A stretch of 64,000 nt of DNA, taken from the NCBI GenBank assembly GCA_034435435.1, contig DAOTXN010000108.1:20246-84245 (forward strand), written 5' to 3'. The translations under genes and the position numbers were made by a program. The notes beneath the pieces are model-generated. The model was not told where the DNA came from. It ran no database searches and saw only the letters and a program-made list of their open reading frames with translations. Below are positions 1 through 8,424 of the stretch, piece after piece (within the stretch, counting starts at the first letter, position 1; the number at the start of each line of letters is the position of its first letter). Origin of the DNA: DAOTXN01 sp034435435. GTDB taxonomy: Bacteria > Chloroflexota > Anaerolineae > S140-20.

Positions 1-1901
1 TCTTTCCCATCCCGCCGGGCGCGGAACGGCGCGTGGAACTGGAATACAGCCAGGTGTTGCCGGTCGAGGGCGGGCTGGTGCGCTACAGCTACCCGCTGAA
101 CACCGAGCGCTTTTCCGCCCGGCCACTGCAAGAGGTCAGCGTCAGCGTCTCTATTGACTCGCCCGACCCGATCAAGGCCATCTACTCCCCCAGCCACAAC
201 GTCGTCGTGGACCGCGACGGAGACTATCGCGCCCGCGCCGGCTACGAAGAGCGCGACGTGCTGCCGGACCAGGATTTCGAGCTGGTCTACACCCTCTCGC
301 CGGAAGACGTGGGCCTGAGTCTACTCAGCTTCAAAGACGGCGACGCCGATGGCTTTTTCCTGCTGCTGGTCGCGCCGCAGGTCGAGGTGGACCAGAGCCA
401 GGTCGTCGCCAAAGACGTGCTGTTTGTGCTGGACACCTCCGGCTCGATGGAGGGCGAAAAGCTAGAGCAGGCCAAAGAAGCGCTGGTCTATGTGCTGGAG
501 CATTTGAACGAGACCGACCGCTTTAACGTCACCGATTTCAGCACCGGCGTGCGCCAGTATGCCCGTTCACCGCAGCCAGCCGATCAACGCGACGAAGCCA
601 TCCGCTGGGTGCGCGGGCTGACGGCCGGCGGCGGCACCGACATCAACCGCGCCCTGCTGGAGACGCTGGCGGGCGTGGACGCGGAACGCCCCACCATCCT
701 GATTTTCCTCACCGACGGCCAGCCCACCGAGGGCGAAGTCGAGATGGACCGCATCCTGGGCAATTTCGCTGCCGAAACCCAACCCAACGTGCGCCTGTTC
801 GCCTTTGGCGTGGGCGACGACGTGAACACGGTGCTGCTGGACACGCTGGCCCAGGAGCAGCGCGGGACCAGCGGCTATGTGCGGTCCGGCGAGCGCATTG
901 ACGAGGAAGTGTCGGCCTTTTATGCCAAGGTCAGCACGCCCGTGTTGGCCGACATTTTTATCGAGGTGGATGGCGTCCAGGTTGAGGAAATGTATCCCTA
1001 TCCCCTGCCCGACCTGTTTGCCGGGACACAACTCATCATCGCCGGGCGGTACAGGGACGGCGGAGCGGCGCTGATATGGCTGAGCGGTCAGGTCAACGGG
1101 GAGCCGCGCGACTTTATGTACGAAAGTTACTTCCAAGAGAGCGGCGGCGAGAGTTTTATCCCGCGCCTGTGGGCCACGCGCAAGATCGGCTACCTGCTCA
1201 ACCAGATCCGCCTGCACGGCGAGAGCCGCGAGTTGGTGGACGAGGTAGTCGAGTTGAGCATCCGCTACGGCATTGTGACCCCGTACACTTCGTATCTGGT
1301 GCAAGAAGACGCCGATGTGCTCACCCGCGAGGGCCGCGAGAGCCTGGCCGCCGACGAGCTGCAAATGCTGCAAGAAGCGCCCGCGGCGGTGTCGGGAGCG
1401 GGGGCAGTCGAAGAGTCGGAAGCCAAAGCCGCCATCCAGAGCGCCGACCGGGCCGCAGCGCCGGCGGGCGAGGCCGCGCAGGTGGTGCGCATCGTCGGCG
1501 ACAAGACCTTTGTGCAGCGCGACGGCGTGTGGACCGACACCACCTTCGATCCGTCGCGCATGACAGCGCAACCGGTCGGTTTTGGCGGCGAGAGCTATTT
1601 TGAGCTGCTGGCGGTCCGGCCCGACCTGGGAGCCTACTTTGCGCTGGGCGAGCGTGTGATCGTGGTGGTGGACGGTGTGGCCTACGAGGTAGCCGAGGCC
1701 GATAGCGGCGCGGTGACGCTGCCAGCGACGGCGACGCCTGAGCCAGCCCTCGTCACCGTCGAGCCGATCGTGCTGGTCACGCCCACGGTGAAGGAGAGCA
1801 CAGACAAGCCAGCGGGTGGCCTGTGCCCGGGGACGCTCGTGGCCGGGCTGGCGCTGCTGCCGTTGGCAGGGTGGGGGCTACGCCACGGGCGACGGCATTG
1901 A
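1..1901 (+). CDS. VIT/VWA-domain surface protein, 5'-truncated by the window edge
   Basis: The reading frame is open from base 3, so the start lies upstream; the GTG at 33 is internal to a VIT-like domain. A von Willebrand A domain follows with an intact MIDAS: DTSGSM at residues 134-139 counted from that GTG, then GGGTD and FLTDG. This fold normally binds a divalent metal and a protein ligand outside the cell. After a low-complexity Ala/Glu stretch and a TP-rich linker, the protein ends in a hydrophobic segment and a basic tail (RHGRRH), so a C-terminal membrane anchor is likely. No LPXTG is seen. A strong terminator follows directly. The ligand is unknown. Confidence 0.85.
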   Translation, partial: FPIPPGAERRVELEYSQVLPVEGGLVRYSYPLNTERFSARPLQEVSVSVSIDSPDPIKAIYSPSHNVVVDRDGDYRARAGYEERDVLPDQDFELVYTLSPEDVGLSLLSFKDGDADGFFLLLVAPQVEVDQSQVVAKDVLFVLDTSGSMEGEKLEQAKEALVYVLEHLNETDRFNVTDFSTGVRQYARSPQPADQRDEAIRWVRGLTAGGGTDINRALLETLAGVDAERPTILIFLTDGQPTEGEVEMDRILGNFAAETQPNVRLFAFGVGDDVNTVLLDTLAQEQRGTSGYVRSGERIDEEVSAFYAKVSTPVLADIFIEVDGVQVEEMYPYPLPDLFAGTQLIIAGRYRDGGAALIWLSGQVNGEPRDFMYESYFQESGGESFIPRLWATRKIGYLLNQIRLHGESRELVDEVVELSIRYGIVTPYTSYLVQEDADVLTREGRESLAADELQMLQEAPAAVSGAGAVEESEAKAAIQSADRAAAPAGEAAQVVRIVGDKTFVQRDGVWTDTTFDPSRMTAQPVGFGGESYFELLAVRPDLGAYFALGERVIVVVDGVAYEVAEADSGAVTLPATATPEPALVTVEPIVLVTPTVKESTDKPAGGLCPGTLVAGLALLPLAGWGLRHGRRH

Positions 1902-1914
1902 ATTGGATATCGCT

Positions 1915-4116
1915 TTAGAAACCCGGTTTCTTGCAGAAGCCGGGTTTTTTGATGCTCAAAAAACATCCGACCACCCACACGACCACACTCACCCCACTGA
2001 CCAGCGCCCCCCAGCCGAACGAGCGCGGGCGAAAGCGGAAAACCACCTCGCGCCGCCCCGCCTCCAGCGCCACTGCCCGCACGCAGCCATCCGCCTGGTA
2101 AATGCGCGTCGGCTGGCCGTCCACCGTCGCCTCCCAGCCGGGATAGTGCGTGTCGCTCAGCACCAGCCAGCCCGGCGCGCTCAATTCGGCCTCGACCACG
2201 ACGCGGGCGGGTTCGTAAGTTACGATGCTGACCGTCGCATCAAAGCCTGCGGGCGAGCCGGAGGGCGTGGCTGGAGTTTCCAGCAACACCACCGTCGTCG
2301 CCGGGTCGAAAGCGGGCGAACGCATCCATTCCAGCGCCTCCGACACATCGTCGGCGACGGCGTAACCCGGCGCGGCAAAAGCGCGGGGCATAGCCTGGCG
2401 GTTCTCGTACAGGTGCGCGCCGGGACCGAACACGCCAACCAGCTCTAGCGCCTCGTCTTGCACCAGGCGGTCGGCGATCAAAAAGCGCACGTTGTACAGG
2501 CTGAACAGCTTGTCAAAACCGGGCCGCACCAGGTAGCGCTCGCCTGCCTCGACCAGCGCCGCGTCCATCAGTCCCTTTTTCTTCTCGTTGCCCCACACCG
2601 TGACCAAACACTCCGGCACCAGGTTCACGTAGCCCTCGGCGGCGGGTACGTCGTAAATGAGATTGAGACTGGGCTGTAAGAACTCCCGTTGCGCCACGTA
2701 GGGGCTCAAGTCTCCGCGCCAGCCGCCGGCCTCCCGATAGGCCGCACGGAAAGTGTTGTAGGCGTCATGGGTGAAAACGCGATACAGGTCATCCCCGGCG
2801 CGCTCGTGGATGGCCCGGGCCGTCTCCGGCGGCTCCAGCCACGCATCGGCGTCTACAATCGCGTTCCACGGGATGTGATAGGCGTACAGGTCAACCAACG
2901 TGAAGAGCAGCGCCAGACCGCCGACGAAGGACGAACGACGAATGACGAACGACGTTTTTTGGAGCCGCGTCAACGCCAGCGCTGCCAACAGGGTGACAAA
3001 CAGCACCGTAAAGGCCAGAAAACGCTGCGGAAAGCGGAAAAAGTCCATCCCCGGCACACAGCGAAAAGCGAGTTCGTAGAGCGGCGTGTTGGCCCCCAGC
3101 GCCAGCAGAAAAGTGAGCGCCGCCAGCGCCAACAACAACCGCGCCACGCCGGAGCGCCGCGCCAGCGCCAGCCCGCCGATCAGCCCCAACGCCAGCGGCA
3201 GCAGTCCGAAATAGGCGTAATCCTCCCAAAAAATGCCCGCCACGGCGTAGGTTCCCAGGCCGGGATCGCCGTTGGCGAGCGGGTAGAGAAAGGATTTGAG
3301 ATTTTCCAGCGCGTAGGGAAAACGGGCGGCGAAAGCATACTCCACGCCGCCGGCCCGCTCGGAAAAGCCGACCAGCTCAAAAGTGGGCAGCAATTGCACC
3401 GTCCCCAACCCTAAAGAAAGGAGCAATGCCAGCGCGAACAGCGGCGCGGCCCGTCGCAACGAGCGCGCCCGTCGAAACTGCCAGGCCCGGCCGAGGCAAT
3501 ACAGCGCGGATACTCCGGCCGTGTAATAGGCCATCTGCGGCGCGCCGGCCAGCCATTGTATACCCAGCGCCGATCCCACCGCCCACAGCGAGCGGTCGCT
3601 GCCTGTTACGCCGCGCTCCACCAGCCATAGCACCACCGGAATCCAGCAGGCTGCGTCCACCATCGGCATGTGCTTGACGTGCGTCACGAAAAAGCCGCTC
3701 AGGGCGTAAGCCACGCCCGCCAGCAACCCGCCCGCGACGTTCGCCCCCAGCCGGCGCGCCAGCAGATAGGTCCCCGTCGCCGCGACGACGAACGGCAGCA
3801 GGATGCTCAGGCTGAGCGCGACGCGAAGCGGCAATAGTCCAAATAGGAGCAAATTGGGAGGATAAAAAACACCCGCCTGCCCCTCGGCCAGCAGTGGGTA
3901 GCCCATGTACACGCCGGGCGTCCACAGCGGCAGGCGCCCCCGGTGTAATTCCTGGCCAAGCACGTAGCGCAGGGGGTGCTGCAAGTGAGCCATGTCGCTG
4001 ACGGCATAGTCGTTGGTGATGACCAGCCCTTGCAGCGCGGCGACGCGCCAAAAAGGCAGCAGGACCAAAAAGGACAGCAGGAGCAAGGCCAGCGTCAACT
4101 CTTTGCGCGACGACAT
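1915..4116 (-). CDS. YfhO-like multi-membrane protein
   Basis: A large polytopic membrane protein starts MSSRKELTLALLLLSF, with about a dozen hydrophobic segments and a long C-terminal extracytoplasmic part containing a TRIYQADGCVRAV stretch. The layout fits the YfhO (PF09586) family, GT-C-like proteins implicated in glycosylation of teichoic acid or other surface polymers. I chose the ATG at 4116 because upstream codons are low quality and overlap the preceding gene, which ends 14 bp earlier. The last residues (KKPGFCKKPGF) are encoded by a transcription terminator and are probably not functional. Residues encoded around 2923-2954 come from a GACGAA-type repeat. Confidence 0.7.
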   Translation of the reverse strand: MSSRKELTLALLLLSFLVLLPFWRVAALQGLVITNDYAVSDMAHLQHPLRYVLGQELHRGRLPLWTPGVYMGYPLLAEGQAGVFYPPNLLLFGLLPLRVALSLSILLPFVVAATGTYLLARRLGANVAGGLLAGVAYALSGFFVTHVKHMPMVDAACWIPVVLWLVERGVTGSDRSLWAVGSALGIQWLAGAPQMAYYTAGVSALYCLGRAWQFRRARSLRRAAPLFALALLLSLGLGTVQLLPTFELVGFSERAGGVEYAFAARFPYALENLKSFLYPLANGDPGLGTYAVAGIFWEDYAYFGLLPLALGLIGGLALARRSGVARLLLALAALTFLLALGANTPLYELAFRCVPGMDFFRFPQRFLAFTVLFVTLLAALALTRLQKTSFVIRRSSFVGGLALLFTLVDLYAYHIPWNAIVDADAWLEPPETARAIHERAGDDLYRVFTHDAYNTFRAAYREAGGWRGDLSPYVAQREFLQPSLNLIYDVPAAEGYVNLVPECLVTVWGNEKKKGLMDAALVEAGERYLVRPGFDKLFSLYNVRFLIADRLVQDEALELVGVFGPGAHLYENRQAMPRAFAAPGYAVADDVSEALEWMRSPAFDPATTVVLLETPATPSGSPAGFDATVSIVTYEPARVVVEAELSAPGWLVLSDTHYPGWEATVDGQPTRIYQADGCVRAVALEAGRREVVFRFRPRSFGWGALVSGVSVVVWVVGCFLSIKKPGFCKKPGF
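1919..1950. terminator. Rho-independent terminator of the VWA gene
   Basis: A 13-bp stem (1919-1931 with 1935-1947, one G-T pair) with a TGC loop is followed by a run of T, as expected for a plus-strand terminator. It lies 17 bp after the VWA stop. The minus-strand YfhO-like gene reads through the same hairpin and ends at 1915, so the hairpin also encodes that protein's last residues. Confidence 0.8.
2923..2954. repeat. GACGAA-type short repeat inside a coding region
   Basis: Four imperfect copies of GACGAAYGAC-like units lie in frame inside the YfhO-like gene and encode the basic stretch TSFVIRRSSFVGG on the minus strand. A related array ends the histidine kinase gene at 53651-53678. Confidence 0.6.
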
Positions 4117-4130
4117 GGGCGGAAACGACT

Positions 4131-4808
4131 CTACTCGATTTTCTCTGCTTTGCCCATCTCGACCTGACCCAAGTAGATCAAGGATTCCAGGTCTTCCATC
4201 TCTGCTGGGGCGAATCGCCCGACGATGGCTCTGACCCGCGTCAGCTCGGCGTCGGAAGCCAGGCCGAGCATCCGGGACAAATCCCCCAGATCGATACTCC
4301 GTGAGCTGGCCATTTTCATCAAAACCAGATAGGGCAAATCCAGGACAGGATAACCGGCCGGGTCCTGGCGCGGTGCAGCAAGGGCCTCCGTCAGCCACGC
4401 TTGCTCTCCCAAAATGACATCTAGCTCGATTCCTGCGGGCGAGCGAACTGCAAAGCCCGGAATAGCGAGCGGCGAGACAAAAACATACCCCACCGATTCC
4501 AGCCGCTCTCGCACGGCGTCGCTATCGGAGACACGTACCAGAATGTCCAAATCTTGGGTAGACCGTTCCGGCATATAGGCGCGCGTCGCCACCGCGCCAA
4601 CGATGACCCACGGGATACCGTCCAAAACCGGGCGCAAATCAGGCCAGAAGTACATGGCCGTTCTCCTTTGCAGAAATTCCAACGAGCTGCCGCTGCCGGG
4701 CTGGATGCGCCGCCGGGCGAGGTCGAGGATAAATCGCCGTCGCTGGGCGGGGGTGAGCTGGCCGTCAGGGGTGATGGCGGCGACGGCGGGAGGTACGGGC
4801 GCGTTCAT
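4131..4808 (-). CDS. Nucleotidyltransferase-fold protein (AbiEii/minimal NTase-like)
   Basis: This 225-residue protein contains VIVGAVATRAYMPERSTQDLDILV near residues 70-95, the G-S/T-x-D-x-D pattern of nucleotidyltransferase-fold proteins, followed by an acidic position in IELDVILG. Such proteins transfer NMP groups or act as toxin components; no antitoxin partner is visible. Its ATG overlaps the upstream stop by 4 bp (ATGA), and the YfhO-like gene starts 14 bp after it, so it belongs to an operon with the sortase. Substrate unknown. Confidence 0.6.
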   Translation of the reverse strand: MNAPVPPAVAAITPDGQLTPAQRRRFILDLARRRIQPGSGSSLEFLQRRTAMYFWPDLRPVLDGIPWVIVGAVATRAYMPERSTQDLDILVRVSDSDAVRERLESVGYVFVSPLAIPGFAVRSPAGIELDVILGEQAWLTEALAAPRQDPAGYPVLDLPYLVLMKMASSRSIDLGDLSRMLGLASDAELTRVRAIVGRFAPAEMEDLESLIYLGQVEMGKAEKIE

Positions 4809-5299
4809 GTTGTTTCGACAAAATGGACAGTCAAGTTTCCCCGCTGTTCGCGTCGCACGCCCTTGATGGTCAAGTCGCCCACATCGGCCGAAGTAGTCAC
4901 GTGAGCCTGGAGGCGTGGGCCAAGCGGTTGGGCCAACACGAGGGCGACCGTGGCCGCCAACAGGGCGTTGGGTAGCATATCGAGCCGGCGCTTTTTGCTG
5001 CCGCCCAACACGGCAAAGGTCGCCAGACCCGCCATCGAGCCGGCCGTGACCAAATTGGTGCCGCAGTTGGGATGAATGGCCAGGTGATGTTCGCCCGCGC
5101 GCAAACGGGCCAGCGCTTCGTGGGCCGCTTCAGTGACGAGATCGGTGCTCAGGTGGCCGTACAAATAGTAACCATTAAAGGTGGACCGGCCCACAACGCT
5201 AACCGGACGGCGCTTTTCGGTTAACACGTGGATAGTGGCGTGTTCCAGCGCGTGGTTGCGCCGCACCCGGGCAATGAGAGGCAAGTTCAAAACGTTCAT
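4805..5299 (-). CDS. DUF6391-like conserved protein with a hydrophobic C-terminal half
   Basis: About 164 residues starting MNVLNLPLIARVRRNHALEHATIHVL; the RNHALEHA segment and IHPNCGTN are distinctive and place it in the uncharacterised DUF6391-like family. Two hydrophobic stretches (around LVTAGSMAGLATFAVLGG and LLAATVALVLAQPLG) suggest membrane association, followed by a small polar C-terminal domain. The ATG at 5299 lies 5 bp after the sortase stop, and its own stop overlaps the next start, so it is translationally coupled on both sides. Function unknown. Confidence 0.6.
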   Translation of the reverse strand: MNVLNLPLIARVRRNHALEHATIHVLTEKRRPVSVVGRSTFNGYYLYGHLSTDLVTEAAHEALARLRAGEHHLAIHPNCGTNLVTAGSMAGLATFAVLGGSKKRRLDMLPNALLAATVALVLAQPLGPRLQAHVTTSADVGDLTIKGVRREQRGNLTVHFVETT

Positions 5300-5304
5300 G
5301 TGCT

Positions 5305-6228
5305 TCACTGTTGAATGGGCGTCGGTGTGGGCGTCGGTTGGAAAGGCATAGCGACGATGACCAGGCGATGCGTGTTGTTGGTATAGGGCCAACACGTCAC
5401 CATCGTCAGTCGCTCGTCTTGGGTCGGCATGATAAAACTTGCGTTTTGCAGCCGCACCTCGTCCGTTTCTCCTTTTTCTTTGAGAATGTGTCGCTCGGTG
5501 ACGGCGTAATAATGGGGCCCGGCGGCGTTAAGCAACACGATCTCGTCGCCGGGTTGCAAGTCCTCCAGGTCGCGGAACACCTCGCCGTAGATGTTGTGGT
5601 GACCGTTGAGCACGGTATTGCCCGGCTGTCCGGGTAGCGCGGAATTGGTGTGCCAGCCCACGGTGAACGAGTCCGGCACGATCCAACTACTGATCGTCTG
5701 TCCATTGACTTCTTTGGTCTCCCAACCGACTTCGACCACCGGCGCGTCCAGGTTGATGGCCGGGATGAGTAACTGGATGGGTTTCATGCTGGCCGGGTCG
5801 GGGGTGGGGGTAGGGACCGGGGTTGGCGTCGCCGTTGGTTCGACCGTCGGCGCCGGCGGGCCATCTGGCGTGGTAGTGGTGCGCCCCCCATGGATCTTGG
5901 GCAGGCCCGGCGTGGGTTGCAGCTCCGTTTCGGGCAGAATGAGCGGCGGGAGAGCGGTAGCTGATGCCGCCGGTGTGGGGGGGGGCGGTTCGATAGTTGG
6001 GATGGGTGAGACAACGCTAATGGCAGCGGCAGGAGGAGCCAGTGTGACGCTGAATTCCAGGCTCTCAGCATTGGGCGGCGCGATGGTGGCTTGCAGGGTG
6101 GGGTAGGCAATGATGCCGCCCGTGAGCATCAGCAGCACGCCGCCCCAGGTCAAGAGATTGGGCAACCATTGCCCGCCCACCGCCTGGGGTTTTGCTTGAG
6201 GGTGTTTTTTAACTCGTTTGGCAGACAT
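5305..6228 (-). CDS. Sortase family transpeptidase
   Basis: An N-terminal membrane segment (about residues 23-45) and a long Pro/Thr-rich linker (65-148) lead to a sortase beta-barrel. Catalytic candidates are His210/211 in NGHHNIYG, Cys279 in TMVTCWPY and Arg288 in THRLVIVA, the usual His-Cys-Arg triad. Sortases cleave a C-terminal sorting motif and join the protein to the wall or to another protein. No LPXTG substrate was found here. The ATG at 6228 lies 11 bp after a good -10 box, so the message may be leaderless; a GTG at 6234 is an alternative start. Confidence 0.85.
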   Translation of the reverse strand: MSAKRVKKHPQAKPQAVGGQWLPNLLTWGGVLLMLTGGIIAYPTLQATIAPPNAESLEFSVTLAPPAAAISVVSPIPTIEPPPPTPAASATALPPLILPETELQPTPGLPKIHGGRTTTTPDGPPAPTVEPTATPTPVPTPTPDPASMKPIQLLIPAINLDAPVVEVGWETKEVNGQTISSWIVPDSFTVGWHTNSALPGQPGNTVLNGHHNIYGEVFRDLEDLQPGDEIVLLNAAGPHYYAVTERHILKEKGETDEVRLQNASFIMPTQDERLTMVTCWPYTNNTHRLVIVAMPFQPTPTPTPIQQ

Positions 6229-6239
6229 ATCCACTACAG

Positions 6240-6268
6240 ATTATACCCAATCTTCTTCTGGGCGGCAA
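6240..6268 (-). promoter_or_regulatory. Promoter of the sortase operon inside the lgt-like 3' end
   Basis: On the minus strand, TTGCCG (6268-6263) is followed after 17 bp by TATAAT (6245-6240). The predicted transcript start falls within a few bases of the sortase start codon. Confidence 0.55.
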
Positions 6269-6990
6269 CCGGAGAGGATCCGCCAACGCATCTGCCACAG
6301 CGCCAGCAACACCGCGCCCAATCCCACGACTTGCACCCCCCGATACCCGCCTGGCAACAGCCACGGGTCGGCGCGAAAGGCCTCCAGAAACAGGCGCGCC
6401 GCGCCATAGGTCAGCAGAAACAGCCAGAAAATCAGGCCATCAAAAACACGGTGTGGATAGGCCCACACAAGAACGCCCAACACCAGCAACGCTGCCAGCA
6501 GCTCATAGACCTGAGTCGGGTGACGACGCGCCCCCCACAGCTCGATGGTCCAGGGCAGGTCGCTGACCGCGCCGTAGGCCGACCCCGCGCTCAAGTCGGC
6601 CAGGCTGATAAACGCGCACATCAGGGCTAGGCCGGGAGCCAGCGCATCCGCGACGAGCGGTAACGGCAGGCGACGCAGGCGCAGGTAGAGGCTGGCCACG
6701 CCGCCGCCTGCCAACAGCCCGAGCGGCGTCGAGAGCGCGCCGGTGTTCAGCGCCACGACGCCCCCCAGATCGGCCCGATACGCCGCCCAGTGCAACGCCA
6801 CGTAACCCAGTCGCGCTCCCACCAACCCAACCAACAGTCCCCACATCCCGGCGCTAAAAATCGAGTCTTGCGGCAGACCCGCTCTTTTGGCCTGTCGCCC
6901 AGCCAGGCTCAGACTGAGCCAGAAACCCAACAGCAGAATCAGGCCGGGCGCTTGAACAGCCGCCGGTCCAACGTCCAAAATGGGAAACAC
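6241..6990 (-). CDS. lgt: Prolipoprotein diacylglyceryl transferase-like membrane protein
   Basis: A polytopic 249-residue protein carrying the Lgt landmarks GARLGYVALHW (near residue 58), RRHPTQVYE (near 155) and a late TYGAARLFLEAFRAD. Lgt attaches diacylglycerol to the lipobox cysteine of prelipoproteins in the inner membrane. Typical Lgt is slightly longer, and the key HPTQxYE motif is intact. The GTG start at 6990 follows a GGAGG ribosome-binding site and sits next to the stop of the thioredoxin-like gene. At least two lipoproteins are encoded in the window (10865 and 18362). Because Lgt paralogues exist, the exact acceptor is not certain. Confidence 0.75.
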   Translation of the reverse strand: MFPILDVGPAAVQAPGLILLLGFWLSLSLAGRQAKRAGLPQDSIFSAGMWGLLVGLVGARLGYVALHWAAYRADLGGVVALNTGALSTPLGLLAGGGVASLYLRLRRLPLPLVADALAPGLALMCAFISLADLSAGSAYGAVSDLPWTIELWGARRHPTQVYELLAALLVLGVLVWAYPHRVFDGLIFWLFLLTYGAARLFLEAFRADPWLLPGGYRGVQVVGLGAVLLALWQMRWRILSGCRPEEDWV

Positions 6991-6991
6991 G

Positions 6992-7543
6992 TCAGCCTCC
7001 GCCCGGCAAAATGGCTTCCAGCTTGCTCTCGATCAATCCACGAGTCATCGGGCCGGTGAACACATCGCGGATGACCCCGTCGGCGTCGACAAAAAAGCTC
7101 ATCGGCAGCGCGCGGGCGCGATAGACCCCCGACACGTCGCCGGCGCCATCCAATGGAATGGGGAAAGTCAGACCCACGTCGGCCGCAAAACGAGCCACGG
7201 CCAGCGGTGATTCTGCCTGGTTCACCCCCAGCACCACCAGCCCCTCGTCGGCGTGGGTCTCAAAAGCGGCCTGTAAATGAGGCATTTCGGCGCGGCAGGG
7301 GCCGCACCAAGAGGCCCAAAAGTTGATCAGCACTGGCCGGCCGCGCAGCTCGCTCAAGCGCAGCGTGTCGCCACTCAGCGTGGACAGCGTGAAATCGGGG
7401 GCCAGAAAGCCTTTTTGGGGCGCAGTCCGGCGGTCGGCGACGACGGCGCTCGAATCGGGCACGCGGGAGACCAAAATCCACAACCCGCCCAGCACGAGCG
7501 CAACGATCATCACGGTTTGCCAGAATCGTTTATCGTGTGTCAC
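6992..7543 (-). CDS. TlpA/ResA-like membrane-anchored thioredoxin
   Basis: An N-terminal membrane anchor (residues 8-27) precedes a thioredoxin domain with Cys80-Gly-Pro-Cys83 in FWASWCGPCRAEMPHL. TlpA/ResA-type proteins reduce disulfides on the outer face of the membrane, for example in cytochrome c maturation or envelope protein repair. A GTG start at 7543 is chosen with an AGGGA site upstream. The downstream Lgt-like gene begins almost immediately, which suggests co-translation. No cytochrome biogenesis genes are in the window, so the substrate is open. Confidence 0.85.
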   Translation of the reverse strand: MTHDKRFWQTVMIVALVLGGLWILVSRVPDSSAVVADRRTAPQKGFLAPDFTLSTLSGDTLRLSELRGRPVLINFWASWCGPCRAEMPHLQAAFETHADEGLVVLGVNQAESPLAVARFAADVGLTFPIPLDGAGDVSGVYRARALPMSFFVDADGVIRDVFTGPMTRGLIESKLEAILPGGG

Positions 7544-7556
7544 CTGTTTTCCCTAC

Positions 7557-8276
7557 TCACGCCCGCGACGCCCGCGATTTGGGTTCCTGGACCGCCATGG
7601 GCGTGGTGGCGCGCACAAAGCCGGCAAACATGAGCGCCGCGCCGACCAGCTCGCTGAGATACAAAAATTCCGGCGCGCCCAGGCGGCTCAGGCCGCCGCC
7701 GATGGCCGGGGCCAGCGCGCCCGCCGCGATGAGCGCATTGCCGATGGTCCGGTGCAGCAGCACACGCTTGCGCCAGAATAGCCAGGCCGAATAGGTCGCG
7801 CCGCCCACCAGCCAGAACGTGCCATACACATTGAACAGCGGCGTGAGAAAACGGACCACTGCGCCCTCGGGCAAAATCACTTTGTACTGGACACTCAAAT
7901 CCTCCCCGACGGTGAAGGCCGAGCGGTCCAGCGGTGTAGCAAACATGACGAGTATCGCCAGCGTGGAGGCTATTATCAGTCCGAGCATCAGGTCACGGGC
8001 GACGCGGCCCCGCCGCACCAGCAAATAGACCGTGCCTTGGCCCAGCCAGGCCGCCGTGAGCAGCGCCCCGCCGATGTACCACAGTCGAAAGACCAGCGGA
8101 CTCCAGGCAAAAGTCGAATAAAACTCGGCAAAGGTCCCCAAGCTGTACAAAATCAGCCCCAGCCCCCAAAACAGCAAATGTAGCCCGCGACGACGGCGAT
8201 AGCGCAGCAACACCGCCCCGGCAAAGGCGAGCGCAATGACAGTCGAAGTAAAAGGCAGCCAGCGACTCAGGTCCAT
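7557..8276 (-). CDS. Seven-transmembrane conserved hypothetical protein
   Basis: About seven evenly spaced hydrophobic helices fill 239 residues with short loops, and the tail is short and polar. The family is not recognised with confidence; the topology resembles small bacterial 7TM sensor or carrier proteins. It is the first gene of the minus-strand envelope operon, starting at ATG 8276 after a GAGGGAG site, with the TlpA-like gene 13 bp downstream. No catalytic motif is visible. Confidence 0.6.
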   Translation of the reverse strand: MDLSRWLPFTSTVIALAFAGAVLLRYRRRRGLHLLFWGLGLILYSLGTFAEFYSTFAWSPLVFRLWYIGGALLTAAWLGQGTVYLLVRRGRVARDLMLGLIIASTLAILVMFATPLDRSAFTVGEDLSVQYKVILPEGAVVRFLTPLFNVYGTFWLVGGATYSAWLFWRKRVLLHRTIGNALIAAGALAPAIGGGLSRLGAPEFLYLSELVGAALMFAGFVRATTPMAVQEPKSRASRA

Positions 8277-8343
8277 CTCTCTCCCTCACTTGACGAATTT
8301 AAGTGGAGTGATTTTATCAGGTTACTTTTCCGGCGTCAATAAA

Positions 8344-8379
8344 CCCTCTCGCAGGTTCCAAAAACCTTGTCGGAGAGGG
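8344..8379. repeat. Palindromic element related to the 117-bp repeat ends
   Basis: CCCTCTC (8344-8350) pairs with GAGAGGG (8373-8379), and AGGTT pairs with AACCT inside. Its right half contains CTTGTCGGAGAG, the same core as the terminal inverted repeats at 20854, 30236 and 53745. It may be a solo-end relic. Confidence 0.5.
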
Positions 8380-8389
8380 CCGTGTGCGT

Positions 8390-8417
8390 TTGCGACCAGC
8401 GCCGATTGTGCTACAAT
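8390..8417 (+). promoter_or_regulatory. Promoter of the CAP-domain gene, probably leaderless
   Basis: TTGCGA (8390-8395), a 16-bp spacer and TACAAT (8412-8417). The ATG at 8425 lies only 7 bp after the -10 box, where transcription itself should begin. Confidence 0.6.
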
Positions 8418-8424
8418 CTCGCTT

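Noticed and set aside
1740..1901. LPXTG sorting signal at the VWA protein end
   Set aside because: The hydrophobic segment and basic tail are there, but no LPXTG-like motif precedes them (only LCPGT), so the link with the sortase at 5305 is not supported.
4131..4808. AbiE-type toxin-antitoxin system
   Set aside because: Only a nucleotidyltransferase-fold protein is present, with no AbiEi-like partner; the neighbours are envelope genes.
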